DNA from: an uncultured Alphaproteobacteria bacterium
Lineage (GTDB): Bacteria; Pseudomonadota; Alphaproteobacteria; Micavibrionales; CSBR16-224
Assembly: GCA_950054485.1 (NCBI GenBank)
Contig: CATLPD010000003.1
Location: 62,001 to 126,000, forward strand
Direction of reading: 5' to 3'
DNA: 64,000 nt
How positions within the stretch are numbered: position 1 is the first letter of the stretch; each line of letters opens with the position of its first letter. Made by a program: the position numbers and the translations under genes. The notes under the pieces are model-generated. The model saw only the letters and a list, made by a program, of their open reading frames with translations, searched no databases and had not been told where the DNA came from. Shown here piece by piece: positions 44,180 through 54,803 of the stretch.

Positions 44180-46180
44180 ATGCCGCAATCGCGTCTTGTA
44201 CAACATATAGATAAAGATAACGAAATACTGCGCTGTATAACAGATAGCGCGGGCAAGATTCTTTTTGTCAGCCCTGCGCTGACATGGGCATGCGGGCGTG
44301 CGCGCACAGACATGGTTGATAAAAACCTTGGTGGCGTGGCACGATTTTTTGAAGAGAACGGTAGCGAAATAGCCGTGAAGAACATGAAAAACGGTTTTTT
44401 TAATGCTGTCATCGAGCGTAAAGACCGTGATCCATATCTTGTAACTGTACGCGTTGATACGCTGGGCCGTGAAAATCAGACTTATAAAGTTCTGTGGTTT
44501 GATAAGGAGCCTACAACCTTTATCCACGATGACTTTAAAGAAGGGTCGAACCTGTATCTGGAACAGGTCGATGCCATGGGGCACTTGCCTGGCCGTGAAA
44601 AGCAGAAATCACCAAAAATTGATAATATCCATATCGAAGAAAGCGAACTGCGCCATTTCATCAACATGTCAAATGAACTGTTCGGGGTGTACCGCCGTGA
44701 AGGATCATTTGTACGCGTGAATTATGCTTTTAACAGGGTTTTGGGTTTCCCTGATCAGGAGCTTAGAAAGTTTCCATTCAGCCAATTGATCCACCCCGAA
44801 GATCGCGCGTGTCTGGAACATAAAATAAAAACAATTGTCGAGGCGAATGGCGAAAAAGAAGTTTCTGTCGATTTCGAATGCCGCAGTCTGTGTAAAGACG
44901 GTCAGGTCAAATGGATTGAATGGGTTTTGAAATCTGCGGGTGATTATATCTATATCGTCGGTCGCGATGTAACAGATATCCGCGATCAGGAAATTCAGTT
45001 GGATGCGCGTGAATCGCAATTGGTCAAGGCGCAAAAAATCGGACGTATGGGCCACTGGAGCTGGGAAGTCGGCGCCCGTGAAATGGACTGGTCGCAGCAG
45101 CTATATACAATTTTCGATGTGGATCACAACAGCTTCAAGCCCAGCTTTGCAAATATCCACGCCCTGATGGCTTGCGAAAATAAAGGTAAGCTGAAATCCT
45201 TTTTCGAAAAAGCCATTCTGGATGGAAAAGATTTCACGCTGGAATTTGAAATTAAAGATGCAGCGGGCGAAGGGCGCTTTATACGCTGTGAAAGCCGTTG
45301 TCACACCAATGAAAAAACAGGCATGGTCGATAAGGTCTTTGGAATCTTTCAGGATATTACCGAACGCACGCTGCATGAGAAACAATTGCGCGAGGCCAAA
45401 GAAGCGGCCGAGACAGCCTATGCGTCCAAAACACGTTTTTTGGCCAACATGAGCCATGAGTTACGCACGCCATTGAATGCCATTATCGGCTTTTCCGAGA
45501 TGATGCAGCGCCAACTATTGGGCCCAGTGGGGAATGCCAAATATCTGGATTACATTGGCGGTATCCGTGAAAGCGGCGAACATCTTTTGGACCTGATCAA
45601 TGATATTCTGGACATGTCGAAAATTGAATTCGGTAAATATGATTTGGAATTTGAAGATATCAACCTTGCCAAAATCATTCGTTTGGTCGTCCATATGATG
45701 GAGGGTCGCGCCCACGAATCCGATGTCCGTCTGATTGCAGATGCAGTACCGGACGATATTCACATTGTTGCAGACCGCAGGGCTGTGATGCAGGTTCTAC
45801 TGAACCTGATGTCAAATGCCGTTAAATTTACACCGGCAGGCGGGCAGGTTGAAATTATCTGTGCGCGCCGCGGCGATGAGAGTGTGACACTTGTTGTCAG
45901 AGATACGGGCGTTGGCATACCCAAGGCAAAAATTCCACTGGTGACCTTACCTTTTGAACAGGTGGCATCGGCCCTGACGCGTCCGCACGAAGGTTCAGGT
46001 TTAGGTCTTGCCATTACCAAAGACCTGATCAAGCTGCATCAGGGCGAAATTCATATTTCCAGTAAGGTCGGGCAGGGCACCGAGGTCAGCGTTTATCTGC
46101 CGATGCACCTTGATAAAAGCGCAGCAGGCGACAAAGCCGTTCAAGATACGGACAGTGATCAATTCGCGCTGAATGGATAA
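44180..46180 (+). CDS. Cytoplasmic PAS-domain sensor histidine kinase
   Basis: The ATG at 44180 follows GGGGAG and gives 666 aa. No transmembrane segment is visible, so it is cytoplasmic. Several PAS-like regions occupy residues 1-400; the clearest are 'ELFGVYRREGSFVRVNYAFNRVLGF' and 'AQKIGRMGHWSWEVGAREMDWS...IFDVDHNSF'. HisKA is 'FLANMSHELRTPLNAIIGFSEMM' with the phosphorylated His at residue 426. The ATPase follows with 'NLMSNAVKFTP', 'DTGVGI' and 'GSGLGLAI'. There is no receiver domain and no adjacent response regulator. The HisKA sequence is of the PleC/DivJ/PdhS type, which acts on DivK-like regulators in this class; assignment to that pathway is inference. Confidence 0.9.
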   Translation: MPQSRLVQHIDKDNEILRCITDSAGKILFVSPALTWACGRARTDMVDKNLGGVARFFEENGSEIAVKNMKNGFFNAVIERKDRDPYLVTVRVDTLGRENQTYKVLWFDKEPTTFIHDDFKEGSNLYLEQVDAMGHLPGREKQKSPKIDNIHIEESELRHFINMSNELFGVYRREGSFVRVNYAFNRVLGFPDQELRKFPFSQLIHPEDRACLEHKIKTIVEANGEKEVSVDFECRSLCKDGQVKWIEWVLKSAGDYIYIVGRDVTDIRDQEIQLDARESQLVKAQKIGRMGHWSWEVGAREMDWSQQLYTIFDVDHNSFKPSFANIHALMACENKGKLKSFFEKAILDGKDFTLEFEIKDAAGEGRFIRCESRCHTNEKTGMVDKVFGIFQDITERTLHEKQLREAKEAAETAYASKTRFLANMSHELRTPLNAIIGFSEMMQRQLLGPVGNAKYLDYIGGIRESGEHLLDLINDILDMSKIEFGKYDLEFEDINLAKIIRLVVHMMEGRAHESDVRLIADAVPDDIHIVADRRAVMQVLLNLMSNAVKFTPAGGQVEIICARRGDESVTLVVRDTGVGIPKAKIPLVTLPFEQVASALTRPHEGSGLGLAITKDLIKLHQGEIHISSKVGQGTEVSVYLPMHLDKSAAGDKAVQDTDSDQFALNG

Positions 46181-46190
46181 TCTATTATCT

Positions 46191-47135
46191 TTATAAATCT
46201 TCAGTCATTTCCATGACTTCACGTTCCGCATCAAAGCAGGCGTTCAGGCCTGATTTGTAATCAGGATGCAGCAGGGTTATGCCCAGATCTTTTTTGATTT
46301 TGTCATTTTTAACGCGCTTATTATCCGCATAAAAACTGCGCACGATCGGCGCCATTTCAACGCTTTCAAACGGGATCAGCGGCGGCACATCCATACCCAG
46401 AATAGTACAAGCATAGGCAATAACCTCGTGACTGGGCGCGGCACAATCATCTGCCAGATTGTAGATTTCGTTTTTCTTGGGGGTATTGATCGAGGCAATC
46501 AAAACCTGCACGATATCGTCAAGATGAATACGGTTAAAGGCATGACCCGGCTTATCGATGCGGCGTGAATTTCCGGCGCGTACGGCATCAAGGGCGCTGC
46601 GACCCGGCCCGTATATTCCAGCCAGTCTGAAAATGTTCAAAGGCATTCTGGTGTCATTGAAAAACTGCTGCCATTGCTGTTCGCTTTTCAAACGTAGACT
46701 GCCACGCTGGCTGCTGGGTGCGGGCAGAAAGCTTTCATCAACCTTGCCGCCGTTCTGGTTGCCATAGACGGCTGTCGAAGACAGATACCCGATCCACTCC
46801 AGATTTTTCATTTGTTCGATGTCTTCTTCATGCATATCCAAAACGACATCACCGTAGGATGCTGGCGGTATGGAAATCAATAAATGTGTCACATCATTCA
46901 ACGCACCAAAAGGATCGCAAAGTGACATATTCGGATCGAAGACATAAGACTTAATCCCGTTTTCAGCCATCTTAACAGCTTTCTGCGGATCAGTCGTGGT
47001 TCCTGATATTTTCCATCCGAAAAGTCGGAGGTGTTCGGCCAAGGCCTCGGCAACATAACCGTATCCGAAACAAAAAAGATGCTTATCTTTTTCTTTTGGG
47101 CTTATCGGTTTTGGGGCGGGCGTTGTATCTGACAT
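46191..47135 (-). CDS. NAD-dependent epimerase/SDR family protein
   Basis: A 314-aa extended SDR protein. The N-terminal Rossmann motif is a variant, 'LFCFGYGYVAEALAEHL' (about residues 20-36). The catalytic region is 'GYLSSTAVYGNQNGGKVDE', where Ser and Tyr fit the SDR triad but the usual YxxxK is replaced by the YeeZ-like arrangement. 'FRLAGIYGPGRSALDAV' and 'NRIHLDDIVQVL' follow. It is closest to the YeeZ group, which has no known substrate. It converges on the histidine kinase with a 10-nt gap. Confidence 0.82.
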   Translation of the reverse strand: MSDTTPAPKPISPKEKDKHLFCFGYGYVAEALAEHLRLFGWKISGTTTDPQKAVKMAENGIKSYVFDPNMSLCDPFGALNDVTHLLISIPPASYGDVVLDMHEEDIEQMKNLEWIGYLSSTAVYGNQNGGKVDESFLPAPSSQRGSLRLKSEQQWQQFFNDTRMPLNIFRLAGIYGPGRSALDAVRAGNSRRIDKPGHAFNRIHLDDIVQVLIASINTPKKNEIYNLADDCAAPSHEVIAYACTILGMDVPPLIPFESVEMAPIVRSFYADNKRVKNDKIKKDLGITLLHPDYKSGLNACFDAEREVMEMTEDL

Positions 47136-47146
47136 CTGAGCCCCTG

Positions 47147-47812
47147 CTATTGTGAAACAGCATATGTTTCAGAAGGGGTAAAGCCCGGAATGACATCATT
47201 TAGTAATGGCTGGAAGCTTTTACGCGCCTTGACGCGGTTATACCATGCGGCGGCACCTTTATGGTCTTTCCACGGCACATCCCCGATATAGTCGATAGCC
47301 GAAAGGTGGGCAGCGGCTGTGATGTCAGCCAACGAGAAAAACTCGCCCGCAACCCAGCGGCGGCGTTCAGTCAAAAATTCGATGTAATCAAGGTGGTAAT
47401 GAATATTCGCGTGACCGGCGCGGATCGACGGGCCATGTGGTTCACCCTGGCGATAAAAACGTTTCATCATTTTCTCGCCGACAAGGTTTTCGGTCACCTC
47501 AGCATTAAATTTTTGCTCGAACCAGGATACCAGACGGCGTGTTTCAGCGCGTTGCAGCGGGTCTTTGCCCAAAAGGCTGCTGGAATCGTAAACTTCATCA
47601 AGATATTCGCAAATGACACTGGAATCGGTCAATACGGTGCCTTCGGGCTCGATCAAAACCGGCACGTCACCTGCGGGGTTTAGACTTAAGAATTCCGTAC
47701 GTCTTTCCCAGATTTTTTCTATCTTCAGCTCAAAATCGAGGCCCTTTTCCGCAAGCGCGACGCGCACCTTGCGAGATCCCGGGTGCAACCAAAGGTGATA
47801 TAAAGTCCTCAT
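47147..47812 (-). CDS. Glutathione S-transferase family protein
   Basis: Start at the ATG 47812 (221 aa, 'MRTLYHLWLHPGSRKVRVALAEKG'). The N-terminal thioredoxin-like domain has 'NPAGDVPVLIEPEGTVLTDSSVICEYLDE', where the cis-Pro and the 'DSxxI' glutathione-binding pair are typical. The C-terminal helical domain has 'FSLADITAAAHLSAIDYIGDVPW'. The usual N-terminal catalytic residue may be Ser19 or Tyr5. Alphaproteobacterial relatives include FtsZ-binding GST-like proteins, but this assignment cannot be made by eye. Confidence 0.86.
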   Translation of the reverse strand: MRTLYHLWLHPGSRKVRVALAEKGLDFELKIEKIWERRTEFLSLNPAGDVPVLIEPEGTVLTDSSVICEYLDEVYDSSSLLGKDPLQRAETRRLVSWFEQKFNAEVTENLVGEKMMKRFYRQGEPHGPSIRAGHANIHYHLDYIEFLTERRRWVAGEFFSLADITAAAHLSAIDYIGDVPWKDHKGAAAWYNRVKARKSFQPLLNDVIPGFTPSETYAVSQ

Positions 47813-47871
47813 GACATCGAGTCTAGCCAATTTTTATCAAAATGCAAAAGAAAACGCACAAAGGCGTGATT

Positions 47872-48432
47872 TTATGGGGTTTTCCTGTCTGCAACCAGAT
47901 GGATGTCGACAGTGACTTCATTTGCGATGAAATTAGTGTCTGCCCAACTGCCCTTTCCGACCTGATAGGGTAGGCGTAAAACTGTGACTTGTGATGTCAT
48001 ATCCGCCGTATCATCTGTGATATCAAGGGTAAAGGGCAGGTCGAGCGGATTTTCTATATCCTTTATTTTCAGATACCCATGCGCGATGTATTCGTTGTCT
48101 TTAACATGTTCAAAATGATCGGCGCGGTATGTGATGTCAGGATAGTTTTTGGCATCAAAGAACTGCCCCTCCTGCATCGTCTGCAAGGCTTCACTATCAT
48201 CACGTTTAAAAGCTTTTACCGGAATATTGACCATGACATTGCTGTTTTCAAGGTCATTGGCAGAAAATTGAATATCAGCTTCAAATTCGCCCACGCGTGT
48301 TTCGTGTGCATTACCATTTTCAGTGCTTGTGAAAGTGATCGTGCTCTGGTCGTAGCGGGGTTGCCATTCAAATGTTTCTGCATTGGCAGAAAAAGGCAAT
48401 AACAGGGCAGATAACAAGAGAAGTTTTTTCAT
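47872..48432 (-). CDS. YceI-family periplasmic protein
   Basis: A signal peptide (residues 1-18, ending 'NA-E') and a lipocalin-like YceI domain. It has 'STITFTSTENGNAHETRVGEFEADIQF', 'VNIPVKAF', 'EGQFFDAKNYPDITYRAD' and 'GYLKIKDIENPLDLPFTLDI' in family order. YceI proteins bind isoprenoid or amphiphilic molecules in the periplasm. This 186-aa copy starts 1 nt after the cytochrome b561 stop, so it is co-translated. A second YceI gene lies upstream in the same operon. Confidence 0.9.
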   Translation of the reverse strand: MKKLLLLSALLLPFSANAETFEWQPRYDQSTITFTSTENGNAHETRVGEFEADIQFSANDLENSNVMVNIPVKAFKRDDSEALQTMQEGQFFDAKNYPDITYRADHFEHVKDNEYIAHGYLKIKDIENPLDLPFTLDITDDTADMTSQVTVLRLPYQVGKGSWADTNFIANEVTVDIHLVADRKTP

Positions 48433-48433
48433 T

Positions 48434-48982
48434 TCAGTCCTTCGTAAAAGGTAGCATTCGCAGCAGGGTTCTATCCTTTTCTACGAAATGGTGCTTTAAA
48501 GCCCCCGCAAAATGAAGTGATATCAAACCAACTAAAGACCATGCGGTGTAAAAATGAATGGCGCTGAAAAGGCTTTTGATACCCTTATCAGGCTCGATAA
48601 TTTGCGGCAGGTCAATACCATAGACCAGCGGGTCAGGGTATGTATCCGCCGAAGACATCAACCAACCTGACATCGGCATCAGAAAAATCCCGGCATACAA
48701 CAGAAAGTGCGTGACTTTGGCGAGGCGCACTTCCCATGCTTTTTTGCTCAGCATATCGGGTTGTGCATTAAATAGACGCCAGGCCAGGCGCAAGGCCACC
48801 AGCCAGATCACCAGAAAGCCAATGGATTTGTGCCAGTTATATACCTTGAATTTCAGGGGGCTAGCATCCATTTCATGCATAATAAAACCCATGGCAAGCA
48901 TGCCGATTATAAACAAGGCAATCAGCCAGTGAAAAAACTTGGCGCCGCTGCCATAGGCTGCTTTAGTATTCTTCAATGCCAT
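48434..48982 (-). CDS. Cytochrome b561
   Basis: A 182-aa di-haem membrane cytochrome with four TM helices. Haem-ligand candidates are His18 in 'AKFFHWLIALFIIG', 'NWHKSIGFLVIWLVALRLAWR', 'IHFYTAWSLVGLISLHFAGALKHHF'. Transfers electrons between quinol and a periplasmic acceptor. The YceI-cytochrome b561 pairing is common (for example yceI-yceJ in E. coli). Here the cytochrome sits between two yceI genes, its start codon overlapping the preceding stop region (48982). Confidence 0.92.
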   Translation of the reverse strand: MALKNTKAAYGSGAKFFHWLIALFIIGMLAMGFIMHEMDASPLKFKVYNWHKSIGFLVIWLVALRLAWRLFNAQPDMLSKKAWEVRLAKVTHFLLYAGIFLMPMSGWLMSSADTYPDPLVYGIDLPQIIEPDKGIKSLFSAIHFYTAWSLVGLISLHFAGALKHHFVEKDRTLLRMLPFTKD

Positions 48983-49578
48983 TACGGGTTCATTTCTGTC
49001 TTTTTGCTGGCTTCGACTTCGATGCGCATTTCAACTTCGTCGCCAACCATAGGCAGGCCGTATTCCATCCCCCACTGTGAACGGTTTAATGTTCCGGTCG
49101 CGGAAAAACCGGCGTGCTGGTTACCGCTGCGTGGGTGTGTGCCGACTTTGTTCATTTTAACATCCAAAGTGACAGGATGTGTTTGGCCCAACATCGTCAG
49201 ATCACCGGTCAATTTGCCTGTGTTTTCGCTTGTTTTTTCAATGCCTGTGCTTTTGAAAGTCATGGTCGGGTATTTTTCGACATCAAAGAAATCAGCGTTC
49301 TTCATGTGTGCATCCCATTTTTCGTCGTCCAGACTGATACTGGATGTATCAATCGTGACATCTACGCTTGATGCTTCGACATTTTCAGGGTCAAACGTAA
49401 ATCCGCCGTCAAAATGCAGAAACTCACCTTCTGATTTGGCAAAGCCAAGATGGTCGACAAAGAAAATAATCTGGCTGTGAACCGTATCAAATTCGTATTC
49501 AACAGCCTCGGCTTTTGCATTCGATAACGGTGCGATCAGTAGTGCGGCGCCGAGTGCGGCAGATATAAGTTTTTTCAT
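48982..49578 (-). CDS. YceI-family periplasmic protein (first copy)
   Basis: 198 aa with a signal peptide (cleavage near 'SNAKA-E'). Family motifs are 'YEFDTVHSQIIFFVDHLGFAKSEGEF', 'VDVTIDTSSISLDDEKWDAHMKNADFFDVEKYPTMTFKSTGIE', 'LTGDLTMLGQTHPVTLDVKMNKVG' and the end 'VGDEVEMRIEVEA'. This is the more typical of the two YceI copies. It is first in a three-gene operon yceI-cybB-yceI. Confidence 0.92.
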   Translation of the reverse strand: MKKLISAALGAALLIAPLSNAKAEAVEYEFDTVHSQIIFFVDHLGFAKSEGEFLHFDGGFTFDPENVEASSVDVTIDTSSISLDDEKWDAHMKNADFFDVEKYPTMTFKSTGIEKTSENTGKLTGDLTMLGQTHPVTLDVKMNKVGTHPRSGNQHAGFSATGTLNRSQWGMEYGLPMVGDEVEMRIEVEASKKTEMNP

Positions 49579-49670
49579 GAAAATCTCCTAAAAATTGTTC
49601 GAATGTTCCACATTGATGTAAATCACAATCTAATAGTAGATGGCGCGAAAAGAATTACAACCTAAAGAAT

Positions 49671-51053
<1,383 letters not shown>

Positions 51054-51077
51054 GGTATATCTGCCTTGTCAGGGGAG

Positions 51078-51551
51078 TTATTCAATAACGATCAGTGGCT
51101 CGTCAAACTCAACAGGGCTGGTATCATCAACCAGAATGGCTTTGACCGTACCGGAATTCGGTGCTTTGATCGGGTTCATAACCTTCATCGCCTCGATAAT
51201 CATCAGAGTATCACCGGCAGAAACCTTGTCGCCAACGGATACGAAAGAATCCGCACCCGGTTCAGGCTGAAGATAAACAGTACCAACCATCGGGGATTTT
51301 ACAGCGCCCGGATGACTGTCATCATAACCGCCGGCTGATGCGGCCTCGGCAGGTGCAGCAGCTGCGGGTGCATTTGCGGCCACAGGGGCCGGTGCAACCG
51401 GTGCGGCAACGGTTTGAACGACCTGACCACCACGTGATACGCGGATGCGAAGGTCATCTTCCTCGATTTCAATTTCATTCAGATCCGTTTCCTGAACCAG
51501 TTCGGCCAGTTTACGGATTTCTTCAAGGTCAATTTTAAGCTTTTTAGCCAT
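51078..51551 (-). CDS. accB: Biotin carboxyl carrier protein
   Basis: Start at the ATG 51551 (GGAGAG upstream), 157 aa. An N-terminal helical region is followed by an Ala/Pro-rich hinge (about residues 55-80) and the C-terminal biotinyl domain. The biotin site is 'EAMKVMNPI', with Lys123, a slight variant of the common AMKMMN. It links accC to the carboxyltransferase. The preceding aroQ stop lies 4 nt upstream? it ends at 51544, so the genes overlap by a few bases of coding or leader sequence. Confidence 0.96.
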   Translation of the reverse strand: MAKKLKIDLEEIRKLAELVQETDLNEIEIEEDDLRIRVSRGGQVVQTVAAPVAPAPVAANAPAAAAPAEAASAGGYDDSHPGAVKSPMVGTVYLQPEPGADSFVSVGDKVSAGDTLMIIEAMKVMNPIKAPNSGTVKAILVDDTSPVEFDEPLIVIE

Positions 51552-52002
51552 TGTCTTTCTCTCCGGCATTTAATTCGTTTTTCATTGCTTGCAGGGCTAG
51601 ACTATACCCCATAATTCCAAAACCGCAAAGCACTCCTTTTGCCAGGGGTGAAATGTACGATTTATGGCGGAATTCCTCGCGCGAATATATGTTGGACAGG
51701 TGCACTTCAATGACGGGAAGACCGCAAAGTTTGACCGCATCATGTAGGGCAACCGACGTATGGGTGTAGGCGGCAGCATTCAAAATAATACCGTTGTATT
51801 GATCGTGCGCTTTTTGAATCAGGGTCACCATTTCGCCTTCGTAATTTGTTTGAAGGCATTCAACATCCATTTTAAGGGATTTGGCGGTTTTCGTGCAAAG
51901 GTCCTCGATATCGGCAAGGCTGTCGCGCCAATAGATCTCCGGCTCGCGCATGCCCAGCATATTCAGGTTCGGGCCGTTCAGGACTAGTATTTTATGTGTC
52001 AA
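51544..52002 (-). CDS. aroQ: 3-dehydroquinate dehydratase, type II
   Basis: Third step of the shikimate pathway. The 152-aa protein has the type II signature '[20 protein letters not shown]' (catalytic Tyr at its end), '[38 protein letters not shown]' and '[31 protein letters not shown]'. Its stop codon overlaps the accB start region by 8 nt, so the two are coupled. The aroQ-accB-accC order is common in alphaproteobacteria. Confidence 0.96.
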   Translation of the reverse strand: MTHKILVLNGPNLNMLGMREPEIYWRDSLADIEDLCTKTAKSLKMDVECLQTNYEGEMVTLIQKAHDQYNGIILNAAAYTHTSVALHDAVKLCGLPVIEVHLSNIYSREEFRHKSYISPLAKGVLCGFGIMGYSLALQAMKNELNAGEKDNG

Positions 52003-52070
52003 AAGAATCTCTTTAATAATTTTAACCAGCCACCATTTTTACAGGCAAAGCTTAATAAAGTCTATATTGC

Positions 52071-52832
52071 TTAATATTCGGCCTTTACAAAATATAATCC
52101 GTGCGCGGGGGCGGTAATGCCGGCCTGACAGCGGTCGCAGGCTTCAAGGATCGTTTTCACGTCTTCGGGGGCGCGTTTGCCTTCGCCGACTTCCTTTAGC
52201 GTCCCTGTAATATTACGCACCTGATGGTGCAGAAAGGATTTTGCGCTGACGTCAATCATGATCTGGCGGCCGGGGCGCAGCGGGTCGGTAAATTCGGTAA
52301 TTTCAATCGTATCAAGGGTCTTAATGGGGCTTTTTCCCTGACAGTGGCTGGCGCGAAAGCTGGAGAAATCGTGATGACCCAGCAGGTGTTTCGCACCTTC
52401 GCGCATCGCATCAATATCCAGATCGTTTTTAACATGCCAGCTGCGCCATGCATCCAATTGCGGTTCGGTCGGATGATTACAGGTCAGGCGATATCTGTAA
52501 TAGCGTTTTTGCGTGTTAAAACGGGCGTGAAAATCATCTGATACGCGCTCGGCATTCAAAACGGCAACTGGCCATTCGCCAACATGATAATTCGGGCCGT
52601 CGCGGACTTCTTTTTCAGTATATCTTTCGGCTAAATCAATATGTGCGACTTGCCCGACGGCATGCACGCCTGCATCAGTACGCCCGCAGACATGTAAACG
52701 CAGGTCTTTTTCGCCTGTCATTTTACTATAGGCATCTTCCAAGGTTTGTTGAACGGAATCCCCGTGACCTTGGCGCTGCCAGCCCATAAAGGGGGTGCCA
52801 TCATATTCGATTGTCAGCTTCCAACGGATCAA
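52071..52832 (-). CDS. truA: tRNA pseudouridine(38-40) synthase
   Basis: Makes pseudouridine at positions 38-40 in the anticodon arm. The 253-aa protein has 'TIEYDGTPFMGWQRQ', the catalytic Asp in 'CGRTDAGVHAVGQVAH', 'RYYRYRL' and 'FLHHQVRNITGTL'. Its start overlaps the fmt stop by 4 nt, so translation is coupled. Confidence 0.97.
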   Translation of the reverse strand: MIRWKLTIEYDGTPFMGWQRQGHGDSVQQTLEDAYSKMTGEKDLRLHVCGRTDAGVHAVGQVAHIDLAERYTEKEVRDGPNYHVGEWPVAVLNAERVSDDFHARFNTQKRYYRYRLTCNHPTEPQLDAWRSWHVKNDLDIDAMREGAKHLLGHHDFSSFRASHCQGKSPIKTLDTIEITEFTDPLRPGRQIMIDVSAKSFLHHQVRNITGTLKEVGEGKRAPEDVKTILEACDRCQAGITAPAHGLYFVKAEY

Positions 52833-53773
52833 GACAGAACGTCCCCGACGTTCAATTTAGAGCCGTTCAAAAAAGACAGCCCGTCCATCGGTTTTTTGCC
52901 TTCCGGCTGAACAGATGTCAGTTTAATCGCGCCGCTGCCACAGCCCACAGTCATGTCCTTGTTCAAGATCATACCAGGTTGGCCGCTGCCTTTTGCAACT
53001 TCGGCCGCGTGAATTTTCAGGCGTTGCCCATCGGCCATGCACCAGACCCCCGGCCAAGGCGTCAAGGCGCGGATTTGCCGTTCAATATGGCTTGCGGATG
53101 CGCGCCAATCGATTTTACCGTCTTCGCGGCTCAGCATTTTGGCATAGGTCATACCATCTTCTGTTTGCGCTTCAGCTTCAGGTTTTTTGCCGTTGCCAAT
53201 TTTATCTACTGTTTCTTTTGTCATTTTTGCTCCTGTCTCTGCGAGTGCGTCATGCAGTGTTTGTGCCGTTGTTTTATCGGTAATGGCAACCGTTTGACGC
53301 GCCAGAATATCGCCTGTATCAAGTCCCTGGTCCATCTGCATGATGCAAATGCCGGTTTCAGTGTCACCTGCCAAAATCGCGCGTTGGATGGGCGCCGCCC
53401 CCCGCCAGCGCGGTAACAACGATGCATGAATGTTAATACAGCCGAATTTCGGCGCCTCTAAAACAGCTTTGGGCAATATCAGGCCATAGGCGGCGACAAC
53501 GGCTATATCGGCGTTAAGCGTGCTGAATTCCTTTTGAGCATCTTCTTTTTTTAAAGATGTCGGGTGTTTGACGGGAATGCCCAAATCGTCGGCAGCTTTA
53601 TGAACCGCAGATTTCGATAGCTTTTGACCACGGCCTGCGGGGCGAGGCGGCTGTGTGTAAACACAAATAACGTCATGGTCGCTGTCGGCCAACATTTTTA
53701 GTGCCGGAACTGCGAAATCGGGCGTGCCCATATAGACGACACGTAAATAAGAAGAGCGTACAGATTTATCCAT
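52829..53773 (-). CDS. fmt: Methionyl-tRNA formyltransferase
   Basis: Formylates initiator Met-tRNA. I take the ATG at 53773 (314 aa, 'MDKSVRSSYLRVVYMGTPDFAVPAL'); a few more codons upstream are open. The formyl-transfer core has 'GQKLSKSAVHKAA', the key 'GCINIHASLLPRWRGAAPIQRAI' with 'NIHASLLP', and 'TGICIMQMDQGLDTGDIL'. The partner def lies about 1.6 kb upstream instead of adjacent, with three small genes between. Confidence 0.96.
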   Translation of the reverse strand: MDKSVRSSYLRVVYMGTPDFAVPALKMLADSDHDVICVYTQPPRPAGRGQKLSKSAVHKAADDLGIPVKHPTSLKKEDAQKEFSTLNADIAVVAAYGLILPKAVLEAPKFGCINIHASLLPRWRGAAPIQRAILAGDTETGICIMQMDQGLDTGDILARQTVAITDKTTAQTLHDALAETGAKMTKETVDKIGNGKKPEAEAQTEDGMTYAKMLSREDGKIDWRASASHIERQIRALTPWPGVWCMADGQRLKIHAAEVAKGSGQPGMILNKDMTVGCGSGAIKLTSVQPEGKKPMDGLSFLNGSKLNVGDVLS

Positions 53774-53812
53774 ACGCCCTTTTATCATTGTTAATATGAA
53801 ATCTCAATTATC

Positions 53813-54244
53813 TTATTTGCCCATCTTGGCAATTTTCTTCATAGCCGCGAATTGACGATCAGCGTTTTTATCGTCGCGGTCAGGCATCTTGTTGAATTCA
53901 TCGCTCAGGGCTTTTAAGCGCGGGTCAGTGTCGCTGCCCAGAGCATTTGCAATAAAGTTAAACTGACGTTTTGCAGGACTAACATCTTTGATCAGACGTT
54001 TTTTCATGACACCTTCCAGAAATGCCGGAAGCTTTTCAACTTTTTCAATCTGTTTGGTGAACACATCCTGATACATACGGCTATAGGCTTTTTGAACCTC
54101 GGGTGTTTCTTGCTCGAGAGCATCCAGAATCGCCTTTGATTTTTCAACGGCCTTTTCTTCGGATATCAGGCCTGTTGTATATTTCGTCGCCAAGATCATG
54201 CCTTTATTTAAATAGGATTTTGCTTTTTTGTCTGCATTTGACAT
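53813..54244 (-). CDS. Small helical protein, paralogue 3 of the def-fmt insert
   Basis: 143 aa, Lys-rich and helical. Motifs shared with the two upstream genes are 'ALEQETPEVQKAYSRMYQDVF' (about residues 42-62) and the ending 'LSDEFNKMPDRDDKNADRQFAAMKKIAKMGK'. The other copies have 'ELEQESESVQLLFALMVQDR' and 'LEAQPEPVRFLFAFELQHRM' in the same place. No signal peptide or TM segment. Function unknown. It sits 39 nt upstream of fmt. Confidence 0.72.
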   Translation of the reverse strand: MSNADKKAKSYLNKGMILATKYTTGLISEEKAVEKSKAILDALEQETPEVQKAYSRMYQDVFTKQIEKVEKLPAFLEGVMKKRLIKDVSPAKRQFNFIANALGSDTDPRLKALSDEFNKMPDRDDKNADRQFAAMKKIAKMGK

Positions 54245-54331
54245 TTTATATTCCTTTCGATTTATGAATAACCTGACTTTATCAATTCACGGATTTGTCC
54301 GTCAAGAAAAACAGGATAGGGATAATGCGAT

Positions 54332-54763
54332 TTATCGTTTGAATGCGTTCTTATAAATTTGAAAAGTTTTGCGCGGGTTATCGGGATGTTCGATAGGTAA
54401 TTTATTAAATTCGCGGGCCAGATATTGGATGCGGCTGTTGGTCAGCGGCCCCAGTTTTTCCTGCGTTTTCTTATAGCACAATGCGGTCATTGTCAGATTG
54501 GCCGGCAGCAGTTCGATCATCAAATCTTCTGATTTTCGGCTCATCTGGTAATAAATTTTAATCGCGATATCAGTGCGGTCCTGTACCATCAGGGCGAATA
54601 ACAACTGGACGGATTCGCTTTCCTGTTCCAGTTCTTCCAGCAAGTCCTTATAGTCCTGCAGCGCCAGATCCATCGGTCGTAAATCCATCATTACCAGCGA
54701 GCTGATATGACTGGCACGGCTAATGTATCGCTGTGCTTTACGACTGTTGGTCCAATAGTTCAT
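54332..54763 (-). CDS. Small helical protein, paralogue 2 of the def-fmt insert
   Basis: Start at the ATG 54763 with GGAAG 4 nt upstream, giving exactly 143 aa, the same length as the next paralogue. Motifs are 'LLEELEQESESVQLLFALMVQDR' (about residues 44-66) and 'IQYLAREFNKLPIEHPDNPRKTFQIYKNAFKR' at the end. The start is inside the gene region following paralogue 1. A longer frame upstream would overlap paralogue 1 and lacks a site. No known family. Confidence 0.72.
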   Translation of the reverse strand: MNYWTNSRKAQRYISRASHISSLVMMDLRPMDLALQDYKDLLEELEQESESVQLLFALMVQDRTDIAIKIYYQMSRKSEDLMIELLPANLTMTALCYKKTQEKLGPLTNSRIQYLAREFNKLPIEHPDNPRKTFQIYKNAFKR

Positions 54764-54803
54764 AGATCTTCCGATAATGGTTAACGGAATAAGGATATCA
54801 CAG

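Noticed and set aside
44132..44584. 150-aa minus-strand frame over the start of the histidine kinase
   Set aside because: Antisense to the kinase coding sequence and lacks a ribosome site and motifs.
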